DNA of 64,000 nucleotides, taken from positions 171,897 through 235,896 of the forward strand of contig FXAI01000005.1 in the NCBI GenBank assembly GCA_900177435.1, given 5' to 3'. Each line of letters starts with the position of its first letter. Position 1 is the stretch's first letter. The notes beneath the pieces are model-generated. The model was not told where the DNA came from and did not search any database. It saw only the letters and a program-made list of their open reading frames with translations. The stretch is from Alteromonadaceae bacterium Bs31 (lineage in GTDB: Bacteria > Pseudomonadota > Gammaproteobacteria > Pseudomonadales > Cellvibrionaceae). The position numbers and the translations under genes are program-made. Of the stretch, positions 28,795 through 38,138 are shown in pieces.

Positions 28795-29937
28795 ATGAAT
28801 ATTCTTCTTCTCTCTGGCTACGATGCGGAGAGCCATCGCAAGTGGCGTTGCTCTCTCGTAGAAAATTGCAGTGAGCATAACTGGACTGTTTTAAGTCTTC
28901 CCCCACGCTATTTTAATTGGCGCATTCGCGGTAATGGTATTAGTTGGTCCAGAGGGGAGCAGGCAACACTAAAAAAGTTTTACGATCTAATCATTGCCAC
29001 TTCAATGGTGGATCTTGCAACACTTAAAGGCTTAGTTCCTTCATTGGGTTACGTGCCGAGTATTTTGTATTTTCACGAAAATCAATTTGCCTACCCCCTA
29101 TCTTCCAACCAGCATTATCCTCTCGAACCGAGGATGGTAAACCTATACTCCGCGCTGGCTGCAAATCGCCTGGTATTTAACACAGCCTACAATTTGAGTT
29201 CTTTTCATTTGGGGGTGGAAACCTTGTTGGCTAAAATGCCGGATGCAGTGCCCGAAGGTATTGTCAAAGAGCTGGAAAATAAGTCTCAAATCTTGCCGGT
29301 GCCACTGGAGCAATACTTGTATAGCCCGGAGCAGCAAAAAAAAGCTATTTCCGGTGATTCTGAGCTTCATATACTTTGGAACCACCGCTGGGAGTACGAT
29401 AAGGGGCCTGATAAGTTACTCGCATGCATACAAGCTCTACCAGAGCAGCTGGATTTAAAATTTCATATCGTTGGCCAGCAGTTTCGTAATATCCCAAAGG
29501 CGTTTCCCAGGATAGAACAACTCCTTGAAAAACGAGGCTGGAAAGGGCGTTGGGGTTACATTAAAGACGAGAGTGACTATGGTCGCTTGTTGAAGCAATG
29601 TCATATTGTATTATCGACCGCATTACATGATTTTCAGGGCCTGGCGGTTTTAGAAGCAGTGGCTGCGGGGTGTTTGCCTTTAGTGCCCGACCGCTTGGCG
29701 TATACTGAACTGTTCTTGCCGCAATACCGTTATCAATCCTGTTTCCAGAATGAATCGCCAGAAACTCATGGCGCGGTGGAGTCGGAAAGTTTTTCCTGTG
29801 CGGACAGAATTAGAAAGTATGCGGACCAGTTTAGGCTACAACAAAGTTTGCCCGCTGCTCCGGATATCAATCACCTGAGTTGGAAGGTAAAACGAGGCAG
29901 TTACCAGGAGTTACTGGAGCTAGTGGCCCGCAGATAA
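28795..29937 (+). CDS. tRNA-queuosine mannosyltransferase-like glycosyltransferase (DUF3524)
   Basis: A 380-residue protein. The N-terminal half (LLLSGYDAESHRKWRCSLVE and YFHENQFAYPLS) matches the DUF3524 family whose vertebrate member GTDC1/QTMAN mannosylates queuosine-34 of tRNA-Asp. The C-terminal half is a GT4-like domain (WNHRWEYDKGPDKLL, and VLSTALHDFQGLAVLEAVAAGCLPLVPDR) with the E-x7-E-like donor site. Family assignment is good; activity on bacterial queuosine-tRNA is inferred only. The downstream outer-membrane gene begins 50 bases later. Confidence 0.8.
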   Translation: MNILLLSGYDAESHRKWRCSLVENCSEHNWTVLSLPPRYFNWRIRGNGISWSRGEQATLKKFYDLIIATSMVDLATLKGLVPSLGYVPSILYFHENQFAYPLSSNQHYPLEPRMVNLYSALAANRLVFNTAYNLSSFHLGVETLLAKMPDAVPEGIVKELENKSQILPVPLEQYLYSPEQQKKAISGDSELHILWNHRWEYDKGPDKLLACIQALPEQLDLKFHIVGQQFRNIPKAFPRIEQLLEKRGWKGRWGYIKDESDYGRLLKQCHIVLSTALHDFQGLAVLEAVAAGCLPLVPDRLAYTELFLPQYRYQSCFQNESPETHGAVESESFSCADRIRKYADQFRLQQSLPAAPDINHLSWKVKRGSYQELLELVARR

Positions 29938-29987
29938 CTAGCGTCAAACACGCTACAATTGGGTTCATTTTAATTGGTGAGTTAAGC

Positions 29988-31214
29988 ATGCTACGCTCTT
30001 GCTTTTCAATACTTAAGCCCTGCCTTGCTTTCATAGTTGTTTACTGCTTACTGCCTTGGCGAATGGCAATTGCGGGTGATTTTTCCTCTCAGTTTTTTGA
30101 TCCCTTTGATAAGCGCTTCGATGTCAGCCAGTATCTGGCTGAAAACGCCTACGGCTTCCTGCCTGTCCCTATGATTATCACCGATCAGGCAGTAGGCGGG
30201 GGGCTTGGCATGCTTGGAGTGTTCTTTCATGAAGATGAAAGCTCACGTGATGCTCGGCTGGAGAATATGAGCAAGGCCGAAGTAGATGCCTCCAGGTTTC
30301 TGCTACCTCCCAGCGCCTCTGCCGCCTTTGGAGCTTACACGGGTAATGAGTCATGGTTGCTTGCTGGCGGGCACATGGGCATTTGGAAGGGTGGAAAAGT
30401 AAGGTACATGGGAGGTGGCGGATACGGTGATATCAATCTCGACTTTTATGGCACAGACTCCGTTGCCTTGCCCAAGCCCATTACCCTGAATACTGCAGCC
30501 TGGGCCATTCTTCAGAATTTAAAATTTCAGCTCGGCGATAGCCGCGTTTTTATCGGGCCGAAGCAGCAATATGTATCGGCGGATGTCAGCCTGGCCAACC
30601 TTGGCGAATTGTTGCCTCCAAACTTGCCGCCAGAATTTCAGCAGGGGCTGGAGAATTTACTCCGTTATCGGGTAAATACATCGGGCTTGGGGCTGATTGC
30701 TGAATATGACAGCAGGGATAATATCTTCAGCCCCTCCGAGGGCTACCTTTACGGCGTTGAATACACATGGTTTGACGACGCTATAGGCAGTGATATCGAG
30801 TACAGTATGGCCAAATTAGAGGGGCTGAATTACTGGCGCTTGAGTAAACGCTGGAAGATGGGGCTGCGTTTGGCAACAGAGTATGCGGACTCTGAAGCCT
30901 TTCTACCTCACTTTGTTTTGCCCTTTATCTCTTTACGCGGTATTCCGGCGGCTCGTTATCAGGGTAAGGCGGTAGCAGTTTCTGAGTTGGAGCTTACATG
31001 GAATATCGATAGCCGCTGGAGCATAAATGGCTTTGCTGGAGCGGGAAGAACCGCTTCACAGTGGCATGCGCTGAGTGATGCTGAAGACCGGGTTGCCCGG
31101 GGTGCAGGTTTTCGCTATCTCATTGCACGCCGTTACGGATTTCGTATGGGTATTGATGTCGCCCGTGGCCCCGAAGCGAGTGCATGGTATATTACCGCCG
31201 GTTCCGCGTGGTAG
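29988..31214 (+). CDS. BamA/TamA-type (Omp85) outer-membrane barrel without POTRA domains
   Basis: A 408-residue exported protein: signal peptide at about residues 1-27, then a barrel domain. The surface-antigen/Omp85 block LIAEYDSRDNIFSPSEGYLY occurs near residue 240, and the protein ends in a terminal Trp (YITAGSAW), the kind of aromatic C terminus used as a barrel-assembly signal. BamA and TamA have N-terminal POTRA domains; the roughly 210 residues before the block here look like barrel or linker. The role is unknown. ATG 29988 is preceded by GGTGAG, and an in-frame start at 29880 would lie inside the upstream gene. Confidence 0.8.
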   Translation: MLRSCFSILKPCLAFIVVYCLLPWRMAIAGDFSSQFFDPFDKRFDVSQYLAENAYGFLPVPMIITDQAVGGGLGMLGVFFHEDESSRDARLENMSKAEVDASRFLLPPSASAAFGAYTGNESWLLAGGHMGIWKGGKVRYMGGGGYGDINLDFYGTDSVALPKPITLNTAAWAILQNLKFQLGDSRVFIGPKQQYVSADVSLANLGELLPPNLPPEFQQGLENLLRYRVNTSGLGLIAEYDSRDNIFSPSEGYLYGVEYTWFDDAIGSDIEYSMAKLEGLNYWRLSKRWKMGLRLATEYADSEAFLPHFVLPFISLRGIPAARYQGKAVAVSELELTWNIDSRWSINGFAGAGRTASQWHALSDAEDRVARGAGFRYLIARRYGFRMGIDVARGPEASAWYITAGSAW

Positions 31215-31248
31215 CGGGGCGCAAGAATAAAATAAGATTGGAATAAGT

Positions 31249-32253
31249 ATGTCTAAGAAACGAGTATTAACGGGGATAACAACAACCGGTACCCCCCACC
31301 TTGGAAATTATGTTGGCGCCATACGCCCAGCCATTCAGGCCAGTCGCAAGCAGGATGCAGAGGCTTTTTACTTTTTGGCTGACCTGCATGCCATCATCAA
31401 ATGCCATCAGCCGGAACTGATTCGCCAGTCATCCAGAGAGGTTGCTGCCACCTGGCTGGCGCTGGGCCTGGATACTGACAAAGCTGTTTTTTACCGCCAG
31501 TCCGATGTGCCGGAAATTACCGAACTGAGCTGGATTCTCAGCTGTATGGCCGCTAAGGGCTTAATGAACCGGGCGCATGCATACAAGGCAGCTGTGGCAA
31601 AGAACCAGGAAGACGGAGAAGACCCTGATTTCGGCGTCTCCATGGGGCTCTATTCTTACCCCGTGCTAATGGCGGCGGATATTCTCATGTTTAATGCCAC
31701 AGATGTTCCTGTCGGCAAAGATCAAATTCAACATGTTGAGATGGCGCGAGATATCGCTGGTCGTTTTAATCACAACTTCTCGGAAGTGTTTGTGCTGCCG
31801 GAAGCTAAAATCGATGATTCTGTTGCCGTCCTGCAGGGCCTAGATGGGCGGAAAATGAGTAAAAGTTACAACAATACCATTCCCCTGTTTATACCCGAAA
31901 AGCAACTTCGCAAGCACATCAATAAAATTAAGACCAACTTGCTGGAACCTGGTGAGCCCAAAGACCCGGATGATTCTACTGTGTTTCAAATCTGGCAGGC
32001 TTTTGCCGATGAAGAGAAAACTGAGTGGATGCGGGAGCAGTTCAAGCAGGGCATTGCATGGGGTGAAGCCAAGAAGCAGTTGTTTGAGCTTGTTAACGAA
32101 GAATTGGCGCCGGCCAGAGAGCGCTATAACGAATTGATGGCGAATACTGCAGAGATTGAGGAGATACTGCAGGCGGGTGCAGAAAAAGCCCGTGCGGTAA
32201 GTTCAGCGATGTTACTTAACATTCGTGATGCCATCGGCATAGGACGCATGTAA
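31249..32253 (+). CDS. trpS: Tryptophanyl-tRNA synthetase
   Basis: A 334-residue class I aminoacyl-tRNA synthetase, the same length as E. coli TrpS. The HIGH-equivalent is [14 protein letters not shown] at residues 11-24 and the KMSKS loop reads [10 protein letters not shown] near residue 201. The central block [10 protein letters not shown], followed by [13 protein letters not shown], is also typical. The start ATG is preceded by GGAATAAGT. A probable terminator follows 25 bases after the stop. Confidence 0.96.
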   Translation: MSKKRVLTGITTTGTPHLGNYVGAIRPAIQASRKQDAEAFYFLADLHAIIKCHQPELIRQSSREVAATWLALGLDTDKAVFYRQSDVPEITELSWILSCMAAKGLMNRAHAYKAAVAKNQEDGEDPDFGVSMGLYSYPVLMAADILMFNATDVPVGKDQIQHVEMARDIAGRFNHNFSEVFVLPEAKIDDSVAVLQGLDGRKMSKSYNNTIPLFIPEKQLRKHINKIKTNLLEPGEPKDPDDSTVFQIWQAFADEEKTEWMREQFKQGIAWGEAKKQLFELVNEELAPARERYNELMANTAEIEEILQAGAEKARAVSSAMLLNIRDAIGIGRM

Positions 32254-32277
32254 GCAGACGCTACCCTTCATTTGCTG

Positions 32278-32299
32278 GGAGGCGCATGGCGTCTCCTTT
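32278..32299 (+). terminator. Probable terminator after trpS
   Basis: Stem GGAGGCG / CGTCTCC (one G-T pair) with loop CATGG at 32278-32296, followed by TTTGTCTTT. Position after trpS and a modest T tract support termination. Confidence 0.6.
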
Positions 32300-32395
32300 G
32301 TCTTTCCCCTTCCTTTCCCTCACTGGCGATCGCAGCGCTTAAGGTCTAGTCTTAGGATGTTGAGAACTGCATTTGTTTTATCTTGAGGGCGCTAC

Positions 32396-33559
32396 GTGGA
32401 GAATAAACTGGCGAAGTTTGCCATCCCTGTGCTGGCAGCGGCTGTTGCCATTTCGCTAATCTTTCTATTTGATTCACCCTTAATTTCTTCTGGGCTTCTT
32501 GTTCTGTGCGTGTCTATTACCTTTTTCAGCAGTGGCGTGGATAGCGGTGACTCGGACAGTGTTGAGGAGAGCATACAGGCGCGCCTGATGAACCGCTTCC
32601 GTGAGGTAGATTCAAAGATCGAGCAGGTAGCTCTGCCTGTTTGCAATGAATTAGTCGCTTTGTCTGACAGCATCCAAAAGACGGTAGAAGAATCATCTAT
32701 TCGCCTGCATACCAGCTTCCAGGGTTTATCTGATTCTGCAAACGCGGAAAAAGACCTGATGATGGGTATTGTGGATCAGTTATCCAGCAAGACGGTTGCC
32801 AGCGAGTCTGGTGATGATGTATCGCTAAAGCGCTTTGCCAATGAGGTGGGCAGCATTCTGGATGATTACGTTCGCCTGTTCATTGATATCAGCGACAAAA
32901 GTGTACAGGCGGTGCACAACATACAGGACATGGTAAAACACCTGGATGGTATGTTTGTACTCATCAATGATATTCGCGGAATTGCCGATCAAACCAATCT
33001 GCTGGCGCTAAACGCAGCGATTGAAGCAGCTAGAGCCGGCGAAGCCGGAAGAGGCTTTGCCGTTGTTGCCGACGAAGTGAGGAAGCTCTCGCAGGATTCT
33101 AATGCGCTAAACGAGCAGATTCGGGAGCGCGCAGAAACGGCAAAAAATACCGTAACCAATGTTGAAAAAGTTGTTGGTGAGATAGCATCGCTGGACATGA
33201 ACATAGCTATAGATGCAAAAGGCCACTTGGACGCCATGCTCTCGGAATTAGAGCTGGTGAACGAAAAAGTAACAGAAAGTGTTACTCGCGGTGCCGAAAT
33301 TGGTGAAGAGATTAAAATGGAAATAGGCAGTGCCGTCACCGCACTACAGTCGGCGGATAGAGTATCTCAACTGGCGCAGCAAATTAGCGGTCAGTCGGGT
33401 TATCTGACGCAATTGGTCAGTGTAATTGTCGATGCTGGGAGAAATCAGAATCATCTTGAAAACGCACTGGAATCTCTTCAGCTCCAGTTGGAAAATTTGC
33501 AGCCAATCCAAAAAACAAGTATCGATGACGCCGGTTCAGGTGAAATTGAACTCTACTAA
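32396..33559 (+). CDS. Methyl-accepting chemotaxis-type transducer with membrane hairpin
   Basis: A 387-residue protein. Residues about 8-48 form a hydrophobic hairpin with almost no periplasmic loop ([34 protein letters not shown]). There is a long coiled-coil cytoplasmic region and the transducer signalling tip [20 protein letters not shown] plus [20 protein letters not shown]. No HAMP or recognisable sensor domain was seen, so the input is unclear. The start is GTG 32396. It lies 32 bases before a STAS gene and a REC-PP2C-HATPase gene, which suggests that it may feed the partner-switching pair rather than CheA. Confidence 0.85.
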   Translation: MENKLAKFAIPVLAAAVAISLIFLFDSPLISSGLLVLCVSITFFSSGVDSGDSDSVEESIQARLMNRFREVDSKIEQVALPVCNELVALSDSIQKTVEESSIRLHTSFQGLSDSANAEKDLMMGIVDQLSSKTVASESGDDVSLKRFANEVGSILDDYVRLFIDISDKSVQAVHNIQDMVKHLDGMFVLINDIRGIADQTNLLALNAAIEAARAGEAGRGFAVVADEVRKLSQDSNALNEQIRERAETAKNTVTNVEKVVGEIASLDMNIAIDAKGHLDAMLSELELVNEKVTESVTRGAEIGEEIKMEIGSAVTALQSADRVSQLAQQISGQSGYLTQLVSVIVDAGRNQNHLENALESLQLQLENLQPIQKTSIDDAGSGEIELY

Positions 33560-33591
33560 AATTCCCCTTTCACCTTAGAGGCCACTATAGA

Positions 33592-33897
33592 ATGTCAATA
33601 AACGTATTGAACAAGCAAGATGGAGATCCAGTCATTTCCTTGGGGGAGCGCTTTGATTTCGGCTCGGTTGACCAGTTTAGATCCAGCTACGAAAGCCTTA
33701 ACGGTATTAAGCGGAAAAGTTTAATTGTTGATTTTAAAAATACACGTTACATGGATAGTTCCGCGCTTGGTATGCTGATCAATGCGCGAAGTTATTTTAA
33801 AGATTGTGATGTTAAAATTAAAATCATTAATGCCAATGATCAAATCAAAAAGATCTTTTCCATTTCTCGCTTTGATACCAAGTTTGAAATAACCTGA
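33592..33897 (+). CDS. STAS-domain anti-sigma-factor antagonist (HsbA-like)
   Basis: A 101-residue single-domain STAS protein. The conserved switch segment YMDSSALGMLINA is at residues 53-65, with Ser57 in the position phosphorylated in SpoIIAA-type antagonists. In Pseudomonas, HsbA is a STAS protein switched by HsbR; it binds FlgM or the diguanylate cyclase HsbD depending on phosphorylation. Its neighbours here, an HsbR-like gene 69 bases downstream and the flagellar cluster some 8 kb on, fit that role, which remains inferred. Confidence 0.8.
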   Translation: MSINVLNKQDGDPVISLGERFDFGSVDQFRSSYESLNGIKRKSLIVDFKNTRYMDSSALGMLINARSYFKDCDVKIKIINANDQIKKIFSISRFDTKFEIT

Positions 33898-33966
33898 GCC
33901 TAAGCGGCTGCTTATGCTTAAGGTTATTCTGCTTGGTTAAAAACACGTTTTCAGGTTGGGACGACT

Positions 33967-35661
33967 TTGAAAATACTTATAGTTGATGATCATGCCTACA
34001 ACAGAGATCTTCTAAACTTTATTTTAGAAGACGAGGGGCATTCTTGCGTAGAAGCAGAAAACGGCAAAGCTGCGTGTGAGATGTTCAAAAATGATAGCGG
34101 CATAGAGCTTATTTTAATGGACATCAATATGCCCGAAATGGACGGCATAGCGGCAACAAAAATTATTAAGCAGGATGAAGAACGCTTTGTGCCTGTGATA
34201 TTTGTTACCGCCTTGGATGATGCTGATATGGTTGCCCAATGCCTAGATGCCGGTGGTGATGATTTTGTTCCAAAGCCAGTTAACGAAAATGTGTTACTGG
34301 CCAAAATAAAGGCGCATGCTCGTTCGCAGAGCCTGTACTCAAATTTAAAGTCAGCGCATCAGAGTTTGCAGTATCACAATCAGCTTGTTTCTCGTGAGCA
34401 TAGTATTGTCGAGCATATTTTTGCGCGATGTAATCAACGTAGCAAAACTATCTGTGAGAATATTTCAACATACACATCGCCCATGTCTATGTTTGACGGG
34501 GATATGGTGCTTTCAGCAGCTTCGCCCAGTGGTGGCTTGTATCTGATCGTCGGCGACTTCACCGGTCACGGCCTTGCTGCTGCAATGGGTTCTCTGCCCG
34601 TTGCTGAGGTTTTTTTTACACTGGTCTCCCATCAAGCGGGTATCTCGCAAATTGCCACAGAACTGAATACCCGGCTCTATGAGCTACTACCGGCAAATAT
34701 GTTTTGCTGTGCATTTATCGCTCATATTGATTACACCGGCGAAAAAATGACTTTGTGGTCTGGTGGTATGAATGACTTCCTAAGGGTTAAAGTAGGCAGT
34801 ACTAATTTGGAGCGCGTGCAATCCATGCATATGCCTCTGGGAATCCTGGAAAGCGAAGAGTTCGATGATAGCCCGCAAATTATTACCGTGGACCCCGGTG
34901 AAAAAATATATATTTATACCGATGGTGTCAATGAGGCGAGTAATAAAGACGGAGAAGAGTTTGGCTTGGAGCGCCTGGAAGCGCTGGTACTGAAAGGCGG
35001 TGAGGACGTGGTAGTGAAAGTTACTCAGGCCGTAAATGAGTTTCATGAAGGTTGTGAGCAGTCAGATGATATATCCATCGTCGAGTACACCGGCGGGCCT
35101 CTAGTGCATAAGGATCGTGACAGTAACGAGATTGTTGATGTAGGCGCGAAGCATCATGGTGCTAAATCTTTTCCCTGGCGCTTGTCCATGCGCCTCGAAG
35201 GAGAGGATTTAAGGGACACCAGCATCGTCAATCAAATACTTGCTTTTGTCGCCAGTATTCAGGGAATTGAATTACACCAGGATAAAATATTTACTATTGT
35301 GAGTGAGCTCTACAGTAACTCTCTTGAACATGGTGTATTGCAACTCTCATCGGATTTGAAATCCAGCGCCGATGGATTCGAAGAGTATTATCGTCAACGT
35401 CAGCAACGCCTGGACGGGCTTACAGACGAATTTATAGAGCTTGATTTTATTTATTTACGGGGGGAGCCCAACAAGGTGAAACTTGTTATCACCGACTGTG
35501 GTGAAGGCTTTGATGTTGAGGAGCGGGAAGCAATCTCATCAGAAAGTGAGCACAGCCATGGGCGGGGGCTTAGTCTTCTTAAGGATCTATGCTCAGAACT
35601 GACATACAGTAACGGTGGTCGCACAGCTACTGCGGTTTATGAATTATGTCGTCATGGCTAA
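33967..35661 (+). CDS. Response regulator with PP2C phosphatase and HATPase domains (HsbR-like)
   Basis: A 564-residue protein. It has a receiver domain at residues 1-120 with phospho-accepting Asp52 (LILMDINMPEMDG), a SpoIIE/PP2C phosphatase at about 175-370 (YLIVGDFTGHGLAAAMGSLP, then IYIYTDGVNEASN), and a C-terminal anti-sigma-type HATPase at about 415-560 (IVSELYSNSLEHGVL, GEGFDVEE). This is the HsbR architecture, combining kinase and phosphatase for a STAS partner. The start is TTG 33967 with a weak ribosome site (GGGACGA). It is convergent with bioA, 16 bases away. Confidence 0.85.
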   Translation: MKILIVDDHAYNRDLLNFILEDEGHSCVEAENGKAACEMFKNDSGIELILMDINMPEMDGIAATKIIKQDEERFVPVIFVTALDDADMVAQCLDAGGDDFVPKPVNENVLLAKIKAHARSQSLYSNLKSAHQSLQYHNQLVSREHSIVEHIFARCNQRSKTICENISTYTSPMSMFDGDMVLSAASPSGGLYLIVGDFTGHGLAAAMGSLPVAEVFFTLVSHQAGISQIATELNTRLYELLPANMFCCAFIAHIDYTGEKMTLWSGGMNDFLRVKVGSTNLERVQSMHMPLGILESEEFDDSPQIITVDPGEKIYIYTDGVNEASNKDGEEFGLERLEALVLKGGEDVVVKVTQAVNEFHEGCEQSDDISIVEYTGGPLVHKDRDSNEIVDVGAKHHGAKSFPWRLSMRLEGEDLRDTSIVNQILAFVASIQGIELHQDKIFTIVSELYSNSLEHGVLQLSSDLKSSADGFEEYYRQRQQRLDGLTDEFIELDFIYLRGEPNKVKLVITDCGEGFDVEEREAISSESEHSHGRGLSLLKDLCSELTYSNGGRTATAVYELCRHG

Positions 35662-35677
35662 GGGGTTCTTTGCGGGC

Positions 35678-36979
35678 CTACATTTTCTGTAACACTTTAT
35701 GCATGGCCTCGGTGAGGGAGAATAATTCCGCGTTGGTCGTAATGTAGGGAGGCATAACATAAACACGATTGCCGAAGGGCCTCAGCCAAACACCCTCCTC
35801 AACAAACAGGGGTACTATTTTCGCCATTTCCACGGGCGCCAAAGTTTCCACCACGCCAATAGCGCCGAGCACCCTTACGTCTGCTACATTGGGTAAGTCT
35901 CTACACTGCGCCAGCTGCGAATTAAGCTGAGTTTCAATATTGTTAACCTTTGCTTGCCAGTCGTTGTTAAATAACAACTCCAGGCTTTTGTTGGAAACTG
36001 CACAGGCCAGAGGGTTTGCCATAAACGTAGGGCCGTGCATAAAACAGGAGGCTTCTCCTGCACAAATAGTTTGTGCAATTTCATGGCTGCATAGGGTGGC
36101 TGCCAGGGTCATGTATCCGCCAGTTAGCGCTTTACCGAGGCATAGAATATCCGGGCTAATGTTGGCATGTTCGCAAGCAAACATTTTTCCTGTACGCCCA
36201 AAGCCAGTGGCTATCTCATCGGCAATTAAAAGTACCTGATAGTGTTCGCAGAGTTTTTTAACCTCTTGTAGATAACGTGGTGAATAGAAACGCATGCCAC
36301 CTGCGCCCTGTACGATAGGTTCGAGTATCACTGCGGCAAGACTCTGGTGATGGGTTTTCAGTTGTATCTCAATATCGGCAATATATTCATCACGCCATTC
36401 ATCTTCAAATTTACACTGCGGCGCCTCGGTAAATAGTTGTTTTGCCAGTACTTCGTTAAATAGATGATGCATGCCAGTTTCCGGGTCACACACTGACATG
36501 GCTGCAAAGGTATCACCGTGATAGCCGCGGCGAAGAGAGAGAAGTCGGTGTTTTTCCGGCTGCTTCCTGCTCTGCCAATACTGGATGGCCATTTTAATCG
36601 CAACTTCAACGCTCACTGAGCCGGAATCGCTGAAGAATACGTGTTCGAGACCATCGGGACTTACATTAATCAATTTTTCAGCCAGTTCAATGGCTGGCTC
36701 GTGAGTAAGCCCTCCGAACATGACGTGTGCGGTTTTTTCAAGCTGAGCATGAATGGCTGCATTTAATTCGGGATGATTATAGCCGTGGATAACACTCCAC
36801 CAGGATGCCATGCCGTCAATGAGTTCGGTGCCGTCTTTAAGCTTTATTCGAACACCTTTGCAAGTGTCTACAAGATAGTTGTCGAGGGGGGCATTTATGG
36901 ACGAGTAGGGGTGCCAAATGTGCTGTTTGTCGATACTTAATGCTTCGGGTATGGATAAAGCCGGTCTTGATTTGATCAT
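35678..36979 (-). CDS. bioA: Adenosylmethionine-8-amino-7-oxononanoate aminotransferase
   Basis: A 433-residue PLP aminotransferase (class III) in biotin synthesis that converts KAPA to DAPA. Typical stretches are HIWHPYSSINAPLDNYLV near the start, MASWWSVIHGYNHPELN, LIADEIATGFGRTGKMFACE and LCLGKALTGGYM with the PLP lysine. The ATG at 36979 is preferred to an in-frame TTG four codons upstream. Other bio genes are not in this window, so bioA stands alone here. Confidence 0.94.
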   Translation of the reverse strand: MIKSRPALSIPEALSIDKQHIWHPYSSINAPLDNYLVDTCKGVRIKLKDGTELIDGMASWWSVIHGYNHPELNAAIHAQLEKTAHVMFGGLTHEPAIELAEKLINVSPDGLEHVFFSDSGSVSVEVAIKMAIQYWQSRKQPEKHRLLSLRRGYHGDTFAAMSVCDPETGMHHLFNEVLAKQLFTEAPQCKFEDEWRDEYIADIEIQLKTHHQSLAAVILEPIVQGAGGMRFYSPRYLQEVKKLCEHYQVLLIADEIATGFGRTGKMFACEHANISPDILCLGKALTGGYMTLAATLCSHEIAQTICAGEASCFMHGPTFMANPLACAVSNKSLELLFNNDWQAKVNNIETQLNSQLAQCRDLPNVADVRVLGAIGVVETLAPVEMAKIVPLFVEEGVWLRPFGNRVYVMPPYITTNAELFSLTEAMHKVLQKM

Positions 36980-37041
36980 GTTTATGCACAACAGTCGCTG
37001 AACGAGGATAAGCGGATTCTAACCCATTATTCAGCGCTGCC

Positions 37042-37806
37042 CTATGCGACAGCAAAATTGGAAAGCTGAGCTTCAGCAGAGGACGGCACATTAAGAGGTG
37101 CAGCGATAGAGTGGATAAAGGTATCCAGCCGAGCTTGGCTGGTTTCGCCGAGCTGAACGAATTGTACCCGGATCTGGCTATGACAGCAGGGCTTGCGTAA
37201 AAATTTACACTGCTTTACCACGCTGTTTAGAGTCATTTGAAAATGGTCGTTAAAGGTGATTAAACACTGCAGTTTGTTTTGCATCGCCAGGGGCTGTTTT
37301 AGATCTTTGCCATACACTTCCAGTTGTGCTCCCCAGCGGCTGAGGTTTGCCACACTGGCTTTTTGCAAGGGGTCGTTTAAAAGCTGAAACTCTGCTTCGG
37401 GGCCTTTGCGCACATCAAAAAATACGCGGGTGTTCCAGCGACGGTTTTGATTCACTTCGCTGTAGAGCGCACTCACAGTCAACATCTCTCCACCCCGGTA
37501 GCCATCGATTTCTTTCAACTGGGTCTTAAGGTTGTAAAAGCCATGCTCACAACGAATTTGTATCCAAATGACATCACCTTTCAGCAATTTGTGCGTGGGG
37601 GTGGGGTAAAGGCTGTCTAGCAGTAAGAGCCCGCTTTGCAGGTCGAAGCCATGGATAAAGCTCTGTAGTGTTTCGCCGGAGCGAGGCAGGTGGATACTTA
37701 CAAATTGATGCTTTAGCCCGCAGCCTACCAGAATATCGGCTTCCCATACTTTCCAATCTGTTTTAGTGGCGGGCTTTGCACTGTGATGATGAAGCTTTGG
37801 CATCAT
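37042..37806 (-). CDS. PilZ-domain cyclic-di-GMP-binding protein (YcgR-like)
   Basis: A 254-residue protein. Residues about 22-115 resemble the N-terminal flagellar-brake domain of YcgR. The C-terminal half is a PilZ domain with RxxxR at Arg123-Arg127 (RRWNTR) and NxSxxG at residues 154-159 (NLSRWG). These are the two motifs that hold cyclic-di-GMP. YcgR proteins slow flagellar motors when cyclic-di-GMP rises, which fits the flagellar and GGDEF-EAL genes nearby. A motility role here is inferred. ATG 37806 and ATG 37803 are adjacent alternatives. Confidence 0.8.
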   Translation of the reverse strand: MMPKLHHHSAKPATKTDWKVWEADILVGCGLKHQFVSIHLPRSGETLQSFIHGFDLQSGLLLLDSLYPTPTHKLLKGDVIWIQIRCEHGFYNLKTQLKEIDGYRGGEMLTVSALYSEVNQNRRWNTRVFFDVRKGPEAEFQLLNDPLQKASVANLSRWGAQLEVYGKDLKQPLAMQNKLQCLITFNDHFQMTLNSVVKQCKFLRKPCCHSQIRVQFVQLGETSQARLDTFIHSIAAPLNVPSSAEAQLSNFAVA

Positions 37807-38138
37807 TGTGAGTAGAGTCTCTTAAGCTGGGTTACTGATTGGATATAGCAAAGCGTGTGCCTAGTGAAGATAAAATCGTGTTACTTGCCATAATCCGCAT
37901 AAACAGGGGCTTGAATAGCCACATGCTGTTTGGCGGGAATAACTCAGGCAGGTTTTGCTCGGCAAGCATTTGCCTCAGTCGGGAGAAGTGCTGCCGTGGG
38001 GACATTAATTGTCTGCTGCTGGTCTGAGCTGGCCAGTGTAATCGAGCTGGGCATTCATCATTAACAGAACGGATAAAATTCGCGTTTTGCGGCCCTAAAT
38101 ACGTACAATAGGCGTCTTTTGCAGTATTGGAGTAGTCA
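37807..38138. other. Intergenic region between the PilZ gene and ttcA
   Basis: About 330 bases without a supportable gene. A 62-codon frame at 37839-38027 has no family resemblance or ribosome-binding site. Divergent promoters for the PilZ gene and ttcA must lie here; TACAAT at about 38104-38109 is a possible -10 for ttcA, but no good -35 is paired with it. Confidence 0.5.

Noticed and set aside
32329-32346. TGGCGATCGCAGCGCTT as a sigma-54 promoter before the transducer gene
   Set aside because: GG/GC spacing fits, but the -12 half lacks TTGC and the -24 half lacks A at the expected place.
37839-38027. 62-codon frame between the PilZ gene and ttcA
   Set aside because: No ribosome-binding site and no recognisable protein; it covers the region where divergent promoters must lie.
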